This document shows, one piece after another, positions 51,901 to 64,000 of a DNA stretch of 64,000 nt. Position 1 is the first letter of the stretch. Each line of letters starts with the position of its first letter. Both the position numbers and the translations under genes were made by a program. Origin of the DNA: Apostichopus japonicus. Taxonomy: Eukaryota; Echinodermata; Holothuroidea; Aspidochirotida; Stichopodidae. The notes beneath the pieces are model-generated. The model had not been told where the DNA came from and did not search any database. It saw nothing but the letters and a program-made list of their open reading frames with translations. The stretch is taken from the NCBI RefSeq assembly GCF_037975245.1, contig NC_092579.1:23975166-24039165 (forward strand), written 5' to 3'.

Positions 51901-54900
51901 AAATCAGTAATTTTGTTTTTAGAATATTAAGAGAAAGTTTATTTGTTCTGAGCCAGTCAGAAATGTTTGAGTTATGTCACATGATCAGATAAGTATGACA
52001 ATTTTTTTTCAGTCAAGAAATTAAATGACAAGTTACAAACTCATATCCAAAGGGAAGGATGGAAGAGTGGATCTATGCTATAAGTATTAGTACAGAACTT
52101 TACTTAATGAAAGTGACAATCACAAGTAATAACAGTATGGTGATGGCAACTCAACTTTTTAACCGAGACATAATGATGAGTCTGGAAGGCAGTTATCTTT
52201 GCCGCTAATTAGCCACATACGTAGGCCTATGTAGGAGAAGCAGCATGGCTTGTAACCTTCACTTTGTGTCTGGTGGCTATACACCTTTTTTTTAATAGTT
52301 AAGCTTTTTTTTTACAATTTGGAAGACCAATTTCTGATGGGAAAACCATGGTTTTCTCCTGGATGAAAAACCCACCTTACTTTGGCTGGCCAGGGATTGA
52401 ATCCATGACCTCCAAGATGCAATGCCACTGCCTTTATCCACTAGGCCATAAGTCTGGTTTTGACATCAAATGCATACTTGAAGAATAATAATAATGACAA
52501 ATCACCTGTGAAGTCCACCATTTGACTTACCTGACTAACATGATCATATACACCTCCTTTGGCCATCATACGCATCGTATGTAGACACATCTCCAAAGCT
52601 TTCTTTCCTTCACTGGTTTCTTTATAAAAGTTGTGGTATCTCAGCAAAAACGAAAGCAAAACTGCAAATATAGTTTTTGAGAAGAAAGAGGGTGTAAATC
52701 TGAAGTCCAATACAGACAAAATCATGCAGTACATGATATCTTTCCATGTTAACGTTAGTCGAGATTTCAAATCAAGATTTCACACAGGATGAAGTGAGGT
52801 TGAAAATAACAGCCAAGAATGATTAAGAAACAGAGTTAACCAACATTTGATCATTTTCTTCTATCTTTAAGAAGTAAATGAACATTAATATGAAATAGTT
52901 GTACACAGTGTTTCTACATTACAATTGATTTTTTCAGATAGATACTTCATCACCTCAACGACTTGTTACAATGTTATGCGTAAATGTATATAGTGTAATT
53001 TACATTAACGATTTATCATGACCAATATGATACCAGGATAAATTGATATGAAAAACTTTACCTGGTTGTGGAAATTTAGGCGCATCACCAAATCCACCGA
53101 ATTCTGAATCATAAGAATCTGATAGCTGTTTGAAACATTTTCCTGCTACATCAAGGCCAGGCAGACCGGTATCTGTACTCTGTAATTGTGTAGCCCTCAT
53201 CAGGGCATCTAATATCATAGTTCCTTTCTCGTTAAGCTGATCTCTTTGTTCCTGCCACTGGAAGTATAGAACAACAACAAACTTCATGACTGATGATTTG
53301 ATGATCATGAACTGTATATGTGAAACTGCCATCAGTCTCAAATCATTTTTAAACAAAAGTGGAAGTAGGTTATCATATAGCCTTGAATATCATTATTAAT
53401 ACACATTTATGCTGTACAAGTAACTCAAAGCTTTTTCAAATTAGTTTGGCTTTAGTTGCTAAAGTTTTAAGGCTCTTTAATATTCCTCGGTGAAAATATA
53501 GACACATAGATGTAAAAGCAAATGCACATTTTCTTTCATCAGTTTTGAGCAAACATATAAGCTCTAAATCCATATCTACATTGCGGTTCACCTTTAAAAT
53601 ACAAGTTATGGCAGTCACAAAAGTGTTGTTTGGAAAATTGAATTACACCATTAGCCTGATTGACAGGTAGAATGATCAGGAATTACCTGTTTAGCTAGTA
53701 AGGTCAAGATGGTGCCAAATCCAGGCCGACCATATTTATCAGTTGGAGGAAAGTAGGTTGCCCCGACAACAGGCTTGAGGTCAGGTGTCAACCAAACACT
53801 CATGGGCCATCCACCGCCACCTGATGTTGCCTGTAGAATTATAAAATTAATGTAGAAAAAAAGTGTGAAAAAATATATAAGTATAAACATTTATTGATGA
53901 CTCTTTGGTGCCACAAATCTGCCTATAAAGTTAACAACTAAGTTTCAGCTTATATTTTTACTGACAAATTCTAGTGGCAACACTACTTCCATTGATATTC
54001 TTTGCGAACTTCATATCGCAGATCCTGAATTATTTCATCACATACTGCACTGAGAATGTGAAATGTTCCATCTGATCCATTGATGAAAAGCATGTCCCCC
54101 AAAACTTACATCATCACATAATACACTCTTGCCACGAAACACAGATCATCAACTGATACCAAAAAAACCACATTCAAATAAAATTTTAATTTTAATGACA
54201 AACCTGCACAAAAGTCATGTATACTCTATCAACGTCTGGCCGTTCCTCCCTGTCCACTTTGATGTTTACAAAATGCTCATTCATTAGCTTTCCGATATCA
54301 GGATTCTCAAACGATTCTCGTTCCATCACATGACACCAATGACAAGTAGAATAGCCAACTGGAGCAAGAATACAAATGAAGCAAGAAAATATGACATGTC
54401 AGACATATCTTCATAAGTACCATTGTACAAACACACTTACATACACAAAACTGTACATACCTGCATAGATAGAAAAGCACATACAAACATACATATACCC
54501 ACTCTGATATATTAAAAATACAGTTGCCATATTTATGTGTAAGCTATGGCATTGTCCCTGTTCTCATTACTAGTACAAGCAATCCACAAAGCAGGTCAAA
54601 TTTAGTTATACATTTGCAGCAACTCATTTTGATACAATATTTTTGTATAATATTGTGAACCTCTTGTGGAAAATTTTGAATACTCCCAAATGTATTGCAA
54701 AGTAACAATTTTATTGTGCTGAATTCATTATTGGCTGTAATAAGAATTCAAACCTGGTAACCTACAATACAGATACTGAGCTACATTTAATGGGTGCACC
54801 CTAATTGAAAATGACAGTTTAGCTTACCTGAAAGAAAGATCAGCTTGTTTTCTTTCTTGGCCTTTGCAAATGCCTCTTCACCCCAGGGATACCTTAATAA

Positions 54901-56346
54901 GAACGATGAGCAACAATAAGCAAATGATAGCCTAATAAATGCACGAACAATCATTCCACAGATGAATTAAATTCTGAGTTAGGTTAATTGTCTAAATACT
55001 ATAAACAATAGAAATAAGTGAAATACGAAATTCAACTAAAGACTTCCCACATTCTCATCACTCCGTTCATCAAAATGTTCTTATCACAGCATTTAATCTA
55101 TGACTTGAAAACTATTCCAGAACTATCAATAATGGTTGACAGTCTATCCAACCCTGTGATCAATTTCATACATTTACATAGTTCATTGTTCCAGCAATAG
55201 TTGGCAAACTGCACGTTTCAGATATGTGTGTGTAATAGTAATGAACAAATTAAATCATTTGAAACTTCAGAATGTTTTGCATTAAGTTTCATTCAACAAT
55301 CAACATTGGACTACACTGTGAAGATATTGTTTCAGAATCAAAGTAACACATATTGGGGGTTTGAGTGAATAACAGTTTCATTACATAAAAACTATCCAAG
55401 TACATCAGTAAAATAACCTCACCAGTCTACTGGATTATGTGCATGCTGCAGTAAGTATGGAGATCTCTCCTTAGCCAAGCGGTTAGTGAACTCGTGACCA
55501 CTTGCCATTGTTCTATAAGGCAAATTAAACAATATAAAAAACGTAAAGTGAATATGCAATGTATTGTGATGTCAGTTTTGGATATTATGAAACAATCCTT
55601 GAGAACCATGTCATAACAATCGTCATGATGGTTTACTTGTCATGTAAAAAGAGAAATGGAAAACCGGTTATTCTCATATGGAAAAGTTTTGAGCTTGAAA
55701 CTTAGTTACATATTAAATAACCTACCAGACATATATGAGTGGTTTTTACCACAGATTTTTAGAAGTACTACTGATTAAAGAAAGTTAACTCTTATACCCT
55801 ATCTGTCAACATTCAATTTCTTGGTATGCAACATTTCACGTAAATTTGCAAGATTTTCAGGTTTATGCAAACTCCCCTCCCCCCCCCCCCCCCGGACTCC
55901 TCCTCCAAACCTCAACTGAGATGCATCAATTCCCCACCAATATGTGTTGCTGCTCTTACACATCACAAAAACAACTTACCATGAACTGATGCACACATAC
56001 TGTACATGCTTTGGTTGATTACACCTAAGATTGTTAAGAAAGTATATATAGGAGTTTTTGTTTAACATCTTGACATAAACAATAATGGTCACTGATGAAT
56101 AATTGTGTGTACAATAATACTGTGCATGGATTACACACTTTACTTCTCAACAAACTTCTTTATATTATAGACAAGCATACTTGTGTTACTGTTTTCTAAT
56201 CATACTGCCAGTACAATGGAATCACTACATACACAGACATATGTTGCTGTGATTTACTCAGTTTACCTTATGAGATGGCTATTGACAAGTCTAAATTGCT
56301 GACTTCTTGTAATACTTCGGAAAGTATTACATAACAGTGAAACCAT
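45944..56346 (-). CDS. SPATA20: SPATA20, thioredoxin-like DUF255 / six-hairpin protein
   Basis: Fifteen minus-strand exons join in phase: 56267-56346, 55423-55512, 54828-54892, 54204-54358, 53687-53830, 53062-53257, 52531-52661, 50703-50807, 50251-50325, 49154-49360, 48493-48685, 48162-48330, 47434-47642, 47012-47211, 45944-46195. Total 2271 nt, 756 residues; human SPATA20 is about 786. The N-terminal thioredoxin-like domain shows [22 protein letters not shown], a CHWCH motif (Cys84 and Cys87), [17 protein letters not shown] and [17 protein letters not shown]. The helical-barrel part has [60 protein letters not shown] and [10 protein letters not shown]. The end is [13 protein letters not shown] and [12 protein letters not shown]. 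The family spans bacteria (YyaL) to mammals. Mammalian expression is high in testis, but the biochemical reaction is not established. Exon 1 adds an Arg-rich leader that could target mitochondria. Confidence 0.94.
46700..46775. repeat. Dispersed repeat fragment
   Basis: The stretch GGCCTGACGTTTCCATCTTA then GCAGGATCTTCTTCAGAGGC is, in my recollection, a motif spread through many marine invertebrate genomes. It lies in SPATA20 intron 14. Family identity is from memory and not verified. Confidence 0.4.
50886..51974 (-). mobile_element. 5'-truncated non-LTR retrotransposon (LINE) in SPATA20 intron 7
   Basis: The minus-strand frame from about 51974 to 51215 encodes the end of a non-LTR reverse transcriptase: [51 protein letters not shown] and [10 protein letters not shown], then a stop. 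The catalytic core and endonuclease are missing, which fits the usual 5' truncation. About 330 bases of 3' UTR follow, ending in an ATTCA/TTGAA pentamer tail at about 50887-50911, typical of LINE tails. The sequence resembles CR1/L2/Jockey-like thumbs. The exact clade is not decided. Confidence 0.85.
52260..52450 (-). mobile_element. tRNA-derived SINE in SPATA20 intron 7
   Basis: On the minus strand: A box TGGCCTAGTGG (complement of 52438-52448), B box GGATTCAATCC (complement of 52394-52404), then a body with CATCCAGGAGAAAACCATGG and a T/A-rich end. The B box departs from consensus, so this is an old copy or a tRNA pseudogene. Confidence 0.6.
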
Positions 56347-57203
56347 TAGACACCTGTACAAAAAAGACAAATTGAACAATGAATGTCAAAGATGATTTAG
56401 TCCAACGTTGTATAGTTAATACTACTTACTATTTAATATTCGAAAATAATAGATGATAAAACATTAAGTTGAGAAATGTTGTATTTGCTGGATCATGGAA
56501 CATAGGCTGGTTCCTCTCCAATCTCTTTACTTGCAGCTCTATGGCAATTTATACTTAATGAAGGTGGTAGCTATTTACCATGTCAATGATTATAAACAAG
56601 GATGGCACTCTTGCTTCTGATTATCATGTAGGCCGTTAAGAAGCATTAATGCAATGCTTATAATTACCAAATGTTGAGAAAATAAGCATTGTATCATTTA
56701 ACAGATAATCATATCCTTTTTTTTTAATCCATTTGTTGGACAGGGAATGGTCAATGATTTGAGACAATAAATAACCCAAGTCACCTGTGAGCTTCCATCT
56801 GAATGAATGTTTATTACAGCAATGGAATATTAAATCACAATATTTATTGTGAGAATTTTTTTTATTACCATTTTCCATGCTTCTGCAATCATATGAAGAG
56901 GAACTACTCATGAATGAAGATATGATGTAAGACCATAGTTTGTCAAAGCTAAGGAACTCTATTATTCCACGATCATCCATAAACAAAACAATAAAAAAAA
57001 AAATGAAATTTATGAACTTTAAATCTACTAGACTGGACTGCAAGAGAGCATAGAATGTAGTTCTGCTCTTCATATCACCAAATTCTTCTTTCTGGACCTT
57101 TCTTATCAAATTTTTAAGGTTCCATTAAAACAAAGTATAGTATAATTTGTAACTCATTTGAGGCACCCAAGTGAATTTTAAAGTGCAATCCACTTGTTTA
57201 ACT
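56347..57203. other. SPATA20 5' flank
   Basis: AT-rich. It contains the presumed SPATA20 5' UTR and promoter on the minus strand. An antisense-looking open stretch at 56636-57109 lacks protein character. No core promoter motif is convincing. Confidence 0.4.
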
Positions 57204-58092
57204 CAGACCTGTCAACTCTCCCGGTTTTACCTGGAGACTCCCGGTTTTTACCCGAATCTCCCGGCCTCCCGGTTTCATATTCTATTCTCCCGGTTTTTAA
57301 TGTTTCATCACTTGCTAAATTTCTGAAAATAGCCAACAGTTAGTCCTATGCCTATCGCGTAATAAGTGTAATCTAAAAATAGATTGATTGTTTACAACAC
57401 GTTATGACTGACACAGTGCTGTGCGGGACTCTCAACCAATATCAGGCTGCTTTGTCAGTTCTCAGACTTCGCCCAAAGTCGTTATTATACGTTGGCCTTG
57501 GTTGAGTCCTGAATACAGTACAGTAGTACGGCGTGCACTGTGCATATGCCATGGTGCACAAGTTCAATAAACACAAGTTGTCACTTGTTTGTATATGCGG
57601 CGTACCGAATGTGTGCAGTTCGCATGTAGGCTACTTGTATACGACAAAAAACAGTTAAGTTCTATGCCGGCACACACTTTACCTGCGTCCTCTTCGATGC
57701 TAGGTGAATATCACGTCTTAAACTGCGATTTAAGGAACGGCTGTTTCAAACATTTCACTAATTCTTTCGGCAACTTTAATCCCTATTCATTGAGCACAAT
57801 AGCATAACCTGCGTATAAAATCGTACAGGGATTATACGAGGTGTCTACGAGGCAATTTGTTTGTCAACAATTTTATACGCAATTGTACTTGTTTATACGT
57901 CTTAATACGATCCTGTGCGCATACACATGTCCAGTTATACATGAGCGGTACTGTAGACTATATATTTAGGAGTATTTATATAATTTCAGTTGAAAATTAC
58001 CAACCTCCCTATTTTCCCCTTATTCTCCCGTTTTTTTGGCCCTGAAAAATGTTATTCTCCCTATTTTGGGGTCAAACAGGTTGACAGGTCTG
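57204..58092. mobile_element. 889-bp terminal-inverted-repeat element
   Basis: The ends are a perfect 13-bp inverted pair, CAGACCTGTCAAC and GTTGACAGGTCTG. They are flanked by TTAACT on both sides (57198-57203 and 58093-58098), a likely target duplication. Inside each end are repeated CTCCCGG / CCGGTTTT motifs that appear in inverted order on the other side (CTCCCGTTTTTTTGGCCCTG). There is no transposase frame, so it is a non-autonomous DNA transposon. The superfamily is unknown. Confidence 0.72.
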
Positions 58093-59769
58093 TTAACTTG
58101 TTAGACGTATTTTAGAGATCAAGCTCTGTATGCAGCATGCATAATTGGAGTTAATCTGTCAACCATACACCATTTACAATGCCTTTGAATAGGCCTAGCA
58201 TGTATGATGAATTGTGAAAGTGAAGGTCACAGCTTTACTGCTGCGAGCCTATAGTGCAGCTAGTACTAGTAGTACTATACTATCCTAACCGAGACCCAAA
58301 CAGGGATGTAGCCTACCTGTATTACTACAAATTACACTTGTCCGTAATTTTTACGTGTAACCCTACCTCGATTGTTTTAGAGTTTGACCTGACAGTTAGT
58401 CTAGTGTGTAAGTTTATGCCAACCCTGACCCCCCCCCCCCCTCCCACCCCAAGTTCCACAACATGAACTTCGCGAAACTGGCCCCCGTACTAAAGTCCTC
58501 AACGGCGTTGTTATAACACTAACAGATTTATACGTAACATATTTAGTTTGCGAAATCGTACTAATCAGAGGGCAGAATCTTATTGAGATTGTCCTATGCA
58601 GGCTACATGTTAAAAGTATGTTCTTCTTTGACTTCACCTTTTCGATCGTTTTTGATTTTTGAATCATCATCAGTCCCTCCGCGGGAAAGTACAGTTCACG
58701 AGCCTTGCACACTTACCAGCGCCTGAGGAAGTAATTGGCCCCTGGGAAACATGCACATTTTATTTGTAAACAAGCGGATTGGGTAGACAGCATTATGGCC
58801 TTGTGCGACTACTGCGGCGGAGTGAATTAAGAGGTATAAGCTATCCTCGTACGTTATCGCTCTATGGATGGGTATACACATGTATACAATTACAAAGCCT
58901 ATCAGACATCGTACTCAAAGTCAAACCTGGTTGTTACATAAATATATATTGTACCTCGCTGTTTCGCAACTTCATCAGACAGGTAATAGATGGTCGTTTA
59001 AAAAGGGGAACTTTTTACTTTTCAAGACTACCGGACTTTTATAATTGTAATGAAGTAGCCTAAGAAGGAATGGTCAATATAAATTTCTAACGTAGGACAA
59101 GCATAGGGCCCGGCTAAGTCCATCACACACAAGCCTAGGCGCCTAATAACTACAGATAGCAGAACGTGACAAGCCTTTTATTAGAAATAGTTAACATGAC
59201 TATACTAGGGCATATAGCTGGGCTATGTTAAGATTAGGGCTTCAAGACAGACCATGTGCCCCCACCATGCAGTGTATAACAGAACACCCTCATGACTTAC
59301 TAAGCCTACTATTCTTACAATTGCTAACAACTTTCTATAACAAAAGAATTGGGATAGTCTTCATTCACAAAGAAACTTTCCTCAGATATGTTTTTGGTGT
59401 AGGACCATAGTTCCTCAAAGCTACTGAACTAATTTATCATTCCGTGAACATTTCAGTTCCTTCTACACTTGTAACATCTCCTGCCCTCATTGTTTACTTT
59501 TTGGTACAGATGACATGGACTTTTATGTATACATTATCATAACTGCATGATGTTGTAGATGAGCTACTTTGGTTGTGGGTACAAACCACGCTTAAAGACA
59601 CTGTTCCACTGCTGCTTACCTATGCCCCATTTTCCATGTAAGCATTGCCTCCATTTTGGGATGGAAACTGTGCTTTCACAGCACAGATTTCCCAAAGTCT
59701 TTCACAAACTTTAGCATATATTGCAGGCTCCCTTGTTGTTTTCCGCTTTCAGAAGTTTAAACAGCTAGG
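58093..59769. other. GAA 5' flank
   Basis: Between the inverted-repeat element and the alpha-glucosidase start. A C-run of about 11 bases lies at about 58431. A locally CpG-richer block spans about 58450-58860. No gene or defensible core promoter is seen. Confidence 0.4.
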
Positions 59770-62700
59770 ATGATGATCCCATGCTTGGTACGGTGGGTTA
59801 TTTTGATTGCAACCCTTACGTCTGGGACACTCTGCAAGCAGTGTTCCATACCAGAAGATCAACGATTTGATTGCAATCCAGAAGTTTCAGCGTCTCAGAA
59901 AGTTTGCGAATCTCGAGGATGCTGCTGGATTCCATCCAAGGGTCCAAGAATAGAGGGAGCTCCAAGATGTTTTTACCCTTTGAATTATGAAGGTTATCAA
60001 ACTGAAGGAGTGAAAGAAACCAAGTATGGTCTAACAGCAAATATAACTAGGGTTTCATCTGGTTACTATCCTAACATAGTAAAAACTCTCAAGATGGATC
60101 TTTATTTTGAAACTAGCAGGAGACTACACTTTAAGGTAAACATGCTAATTATTTATAAAGAAAGTGAATTTTGCCAAATTTTTGAAATTGTTATTGAATA
60201 GTTGTAGCAATTAACAACAAAGATGTTGAGGAAATGTGGAATATTACTGGGCAACTTTTCTTAATGAATCCATAGCTACTGTACAGACGCTAATTAAAGA
60301 GTGCAAAGATGTAGAATTTAAGCAAAGGAAGGATATTAGTAGAGAGGGGGGGGGGGGGGTCAACTGGAGGTGTGTAAGAAGGAATAGATGAACCACTTGA
60401 CTCAACAATTAAGCTGTAAGCTGGAAGTATAATTAAGCCCCCACATCGCAGTAGTTCTGAGAATTAGTGTAGAGAAATTGTAGTTGAAGTGATCTAGCAA
60501 ATGTCAATACCTCATAGCAAGTTTTCAGAGAACTCAAATTTACATGGAAAATACTAAGCTGTCTAATATTCTTTTCAAGAAGCATATTTTTGCTACAATT
60601 TGAAAATATAGTTAGCTTAAAAATTCAATTCATCTACTTACAAAATTTGTTGGTATTCATAAATCTGCATTTCTGAAAGATTGCTTAAAGTACTGTATGT
60701 CATAATTAAACACTAGTACTCTAGCAGAAGATCTTTTTAGATATACAAATGTGCCATCTTTGAGTGAAATTATTGAATGTTATCATAGTGTGATCAATTG
60801 AAATTGTCTTTGAATCGGTTTTGACATTGCCAATCTTACTAGTGAGTTAGTGAGATTGTTGAATAAACTCTTTTCCATTAAGAAAATTATTTTCCTTTAA
60901 TATCTTCATAGATACTGGATGCAGATAATGAGCGTTATGAAGTTCCTATCGAAACACCGAATGTAGCATCGAAAGTAAACGAAACGGACTACAAGGTGTC
61001 TTTCTCATCGTCTGGTTTCGGTTTCTCTGTGATCCGTAAAAACACCCAAACTACATTGTAGGTGTTAATGGTCTGTATTGGATATTTAATTTTTATTCCA
61101 ACTGAGCTCATGGATATTAATTGCATTATTTCTCATAGAGAAGGTGATTAAGAATCACCTTTTTTCATTTATAGTGGAAGCCCTATAGGGCCATGGGAGG
61201 TCAGCACAGAACAATATTTGGAAATGATCTCAATAAGTTCACATAAATTTGAGAAGGTGGATCAGGTTCTTGGTTTCCCTTGGAGAGGTCATAAAGCTGA
61301 CAATAGACTCGTCCACATTTGAAAACGGGTAGTGAATGAAACAAGTTCTCACCCAACTGCCATTTAATGATGGTTTATGAGCTAGTTATAGTACTATAGT
61401 GCACCTGCCTTTAGACTGACACTGGTCAATATTTCTGGTGGCCTGATCACCTTGCGGGGTCAGGATCCTCCCTGAAAATGAAGACCACGATTGTGGGTCT
61501 GATCCTGAGTGTGGGTCTGATCCTGAGTGTGGGTCTGATCCTGAGTACGCAAGTAGCTAGCCAGCTGGTCTCAGATCCTTTGTGCATTCCCCAGATATAA
61601 ACGGGGCTCACAATTAACTATGGAAAAACATAATCAAACTGAATAGACATTTGACACTTCCACTAATTAGTATGAATAACATATAAACAACTCTTCTAGT
61701 GGACGAAGAAGTAATTTATCATTCACACTTTTATTATACAATCAAAGACAAAACCAAATCAGACAAAATCAAAAAGTCCTGAAATGACAAACATTTGCAG
61801 AGGTTTCTTGAGCCTCCGATGAATTCATGACACATGATACATTTAATATTCGATTATGTTTTATTCTCTTTTGAACAAGTAATCTTTGACAGGTAAACAT
61901 GTTTTGTTATAAATCACATGAACATAACAACAAGCACAATACAACAAAACAAAAGAAAGGAAAATACAAGAAATAATAACTCTGATTCATTAATTATATC
62001 AGAGGGTTAAGGAAAAGATTCGTAGATGCGTTCGCGCTTCATATTGCTCCTCATACAGGAGTGATACTTTAAAACCAGGATTTAAAACAGTAATTTTGAA
62101 AGATCTTAGAAAATGTATAAATAATTGCAATTTTCCTCCCTTTTCCACTCTCCCCAACAGATTTAATACTAGTGTGAACCCTGGTGGATTCCTCTACCAT
62201 GACCAGTTTCTACAAATTTCAACCTCTCTGGTTTCAAAATTCATTTATGGTCTTGGAGAGCACAGAGGCAGGTTTCTAAGATCTTCAAACTGGAGCAGAT
62301 ACACTTTTTGGAATAATGGGTTTTCACAACAGGTAAATACATGATAAGGGTTGGTAAAGGTGGGGGGGGGTGGATGGCCTTGGTGAGGGTCCCCAAGGAA
62401 AAAAGTTCACATGTGACAAGGAACTACTAGAGCTTGTGTCTGATATCAAGATTGTCTAAGATTAGGTAGAAAGTATTGCTGTTGCAATGTGATATCTTCC
62501 ATAGCAATGTATAAACATTTTCTCTCTGTCATACCTCTCTCATTCTCTCCCTCAAAGTTCTCAGACATTTTCAAAAATAACAATCGTAAACTTGCATCTG
62601 CTTTTCCTTTTTCTTCTTGGTGCAAAATTTTGAAAAGCTTTCTGTTTTGTTTTCGTTTATTTCTCATTTCTCTGACAGAGTAATAAAATATACTTGGCAT

Positions 62701-63657
62701 TTATATCATTTGTTTTAAATTGTGATGGATTTGATTTGTGGTCCTGAAGTTCAGATTTCAAGGTATTGTTTTAGGCTTCTTTGGCAAATAATATCAGGAG
62801 CAGACATTGATGTATACAAATCAGACATCAAATTTCCCAACAATACAAACCCCAAGGATATAGAGTGCGTGGAATTGCTGTTGTACCCTTCCTTAAAACA
62901 TCAGCAGAAATAGCTCTGTCCAGTTTGGATAAGAGACCTTTGGTGATTTATTTTACGGACAGGTGAATGACTATACTTGTAACTTATTTTTATTCCAATA
63001 CTTTCATATATTCTGTTATCATCCTTTTCTGCCAAGTTTGTTTGCGTTTTATTAACTGCCAAATATCTTAAATTGGGTTCTCATGATGAAATGTCTTCTG
63101 CTAAATTTTATGTAAATTAACACTTAAAGAAGTATTAATCCACATTTAATAATTGCTAAAATGCCTACAATGCTTTCACAGTAGACATATGTAGCGTAAC
63201 ATACATTTTGCATTGTAAGAATTGGGATAGAAGTTATTATTGTTAGGAATTGGTATCTAATTCAATTAACAGCTTATTCATCCTTTTTTTGTTAGAAAAT
63301 TGATGGGTGTAATTTAAATAGTAAAATGCAAGATGCAGGGTTAATATTTCATAGGTAGCACTATACTGTTTTAACCTATTCACCTGCTATGTGTAGATAA
63401 TATTGTATATATATGTATGTATATATGTATATTATGAGTTAAGGTGTCCATGTAGGAGGGGGGCTTAATAGATAATATGTTAATTCATTGTTGTTGTGTC
63501 CTTTTCAGTGTTACCATTAGTTTTATGCCACCTTTTGTCTTTTATTTTTCTCATCAGGAAGGTATTAATCAGTATGGTTACCATCCATTCTTTCTAGTTA
63601 TGGAGCCAGATCATGGAACTGCCTACGGAGTTTTTGTTTTGAACAGTAATGCCATGG
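59770..63657 (+). CDS. GAA: Lysosomal acid alpha-glucosidase (GAA type, GH31), partial 5' part
   Basis: GAA hydrolyses alpha-1,4 and alpha-1,6 glucosidic bonds of glycogen in the lysosome. Exons 59770-60135, 60912-61057, 62161-62332 and 63558-63657 join in phase, giving about 261 residues before the right edge. A signal peptide (about 1-22) is followed by a trefoil (P-type) domain with six Cys (25, 35, 46, 51, 52, 67) and the CESRGCCWIP motif. The start of the N-terminal beta-sandwich then follows: YGLTANITR, RRLHFK, NERYEVPIETPNV, GFGFSVIRK, YHDQFLQISTSLVSKFIYGL, NWSRYTFWN, YGYHPFFLVME and GVFVLNSNAM. These align with human GAA in order. The catalytic aspartates lie beyond the window. A maltase-glucoamylase or sucrase-isomaltase relative is possible, but the RFDC trefoil start and single domain favour GAA. 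A second Met at codon 2 could be the start. Confidence 0.9.
60345..60360. repeat. G homopolymer in GAA intron 1
   Basis: An unbroken G run of about 14 bases follows GAGAGA. Confidence 0.75.
61493..61546. repeat. 18-bp tandem repeat, 3 units, GAA intron 2
   Basis: Three perfect copies of GTGGGTCTGATCCTGAGT. Confidence 0.9.
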
Positions 63658-64000
63658 GTAAGTGAAAAGTATGACTATTAAATATATTTGCTATAAAGAT
63701 GCCTTGCTGTGGTAGCCAGTAAGCACTCAGATCAACCATTTTCTTGTACAAAACAAGAGAGTATATTTGCTTTTATCAGACATAAAGTTTGGTCAAGTTA
63801 CTGTCTGATTTAATGTAGGCCTGATCTACTGAACAGGATTGGAGATTACATAATTTCCTTTTGCCCAAAATTATTGCAGAAAGAAAGCAAGTTTTGCACA
63901 TTAAGGTTAGAGGCAACTTTCTGCATACTTTCATATTTCTTAAAACACCTGTGGTGCTTGCATAATTGTTGACATATTTATATTGCAGTCATATCAATCT

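Noticed and set aside
57589..57807. Small plus-strand frame inside the 889-bp element
   Set aside because: No similarity to a transposase or any family known to me, and its length is as expected by chance.
59816..60040. Minus-strand frame opposite GAA exon 1
   Set aside because: Antisense shadow of a well-supported trefoil exon.

Overview
The window looks like nuclear DNA of a marine invertebrate deuterostome, most likely an echinoderm. The organism call is inference. It rests on AT-rich DNA, small exons with GT-AG introns, vertebrate-like gene families with unusual domain variants, tRNA-derived SINEs and abundant dispersed repeats. There are no bacterial operons, ribosome binding sites or CRISPR arrays.

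Five protein-coding genes were assembled by joining exons at GT-AG sites and checking that intron phase is kept at every junction. From left to right: (1) AIMP2, minus strand, with three exons in the window (752-2901) and the last exon(s) missing. (2) BPTF/NURF301, plus strand, 18 exons (10152-38278) giving a continuous 3644-residue model. It has DDT and PHD domains at the N-terminus, a long acidic middle, a Gln-rich stretch, two C-terminal PHD fingers and a bromodomain. (3) PIGX, minus strand, six exons (39670-43704), 242 residues. (4) SPATA20, minus strand, 15 exons (45944-56346), 756 residues. (5) A GAA-type lysosomal alpha-glucosidase, plus strand, whose first four exons (59770-63657) are present before the gene runs off the right edge.

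The genes are functionally unrelated housekeeping genes: tRNA-synthetase scaffold, chromatin remodelling, GPI-anchor synthesis, a thioredoxin-fold protein and lysosomal glycogen breakdown. AIMP2 and BPTF are head to head across 7.2 kb. BPTF and PIGX converge across 1.4 kb. PIGX and SPATA20 are in tandem. SPATA20 and GAA are head to head across 3.4 kb. The human BPTF, SPATA20 and GAA genes all lie on chromosome 17q, so the linkage may be old.

Non-coding space is rich in repeats. It holds an array of about 140-bp units upstream of AIMP2 with an inverted copy in BPTF intron 4, a 2.3-kb terminal-inverted-repeat element in that array's CA tail, an 889-bp inverted-repeat element between SPATA20 and GAA, a truncated LINE, three tRNA-derived SINEs and several minisatellites. 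The most unusual is a 51-bp minisatellite in BPTF intron 15. It is a tandem amplification of the end of the preceding PHD exon together with its 5' splice site, giving about 20 donor-like sites in a row.
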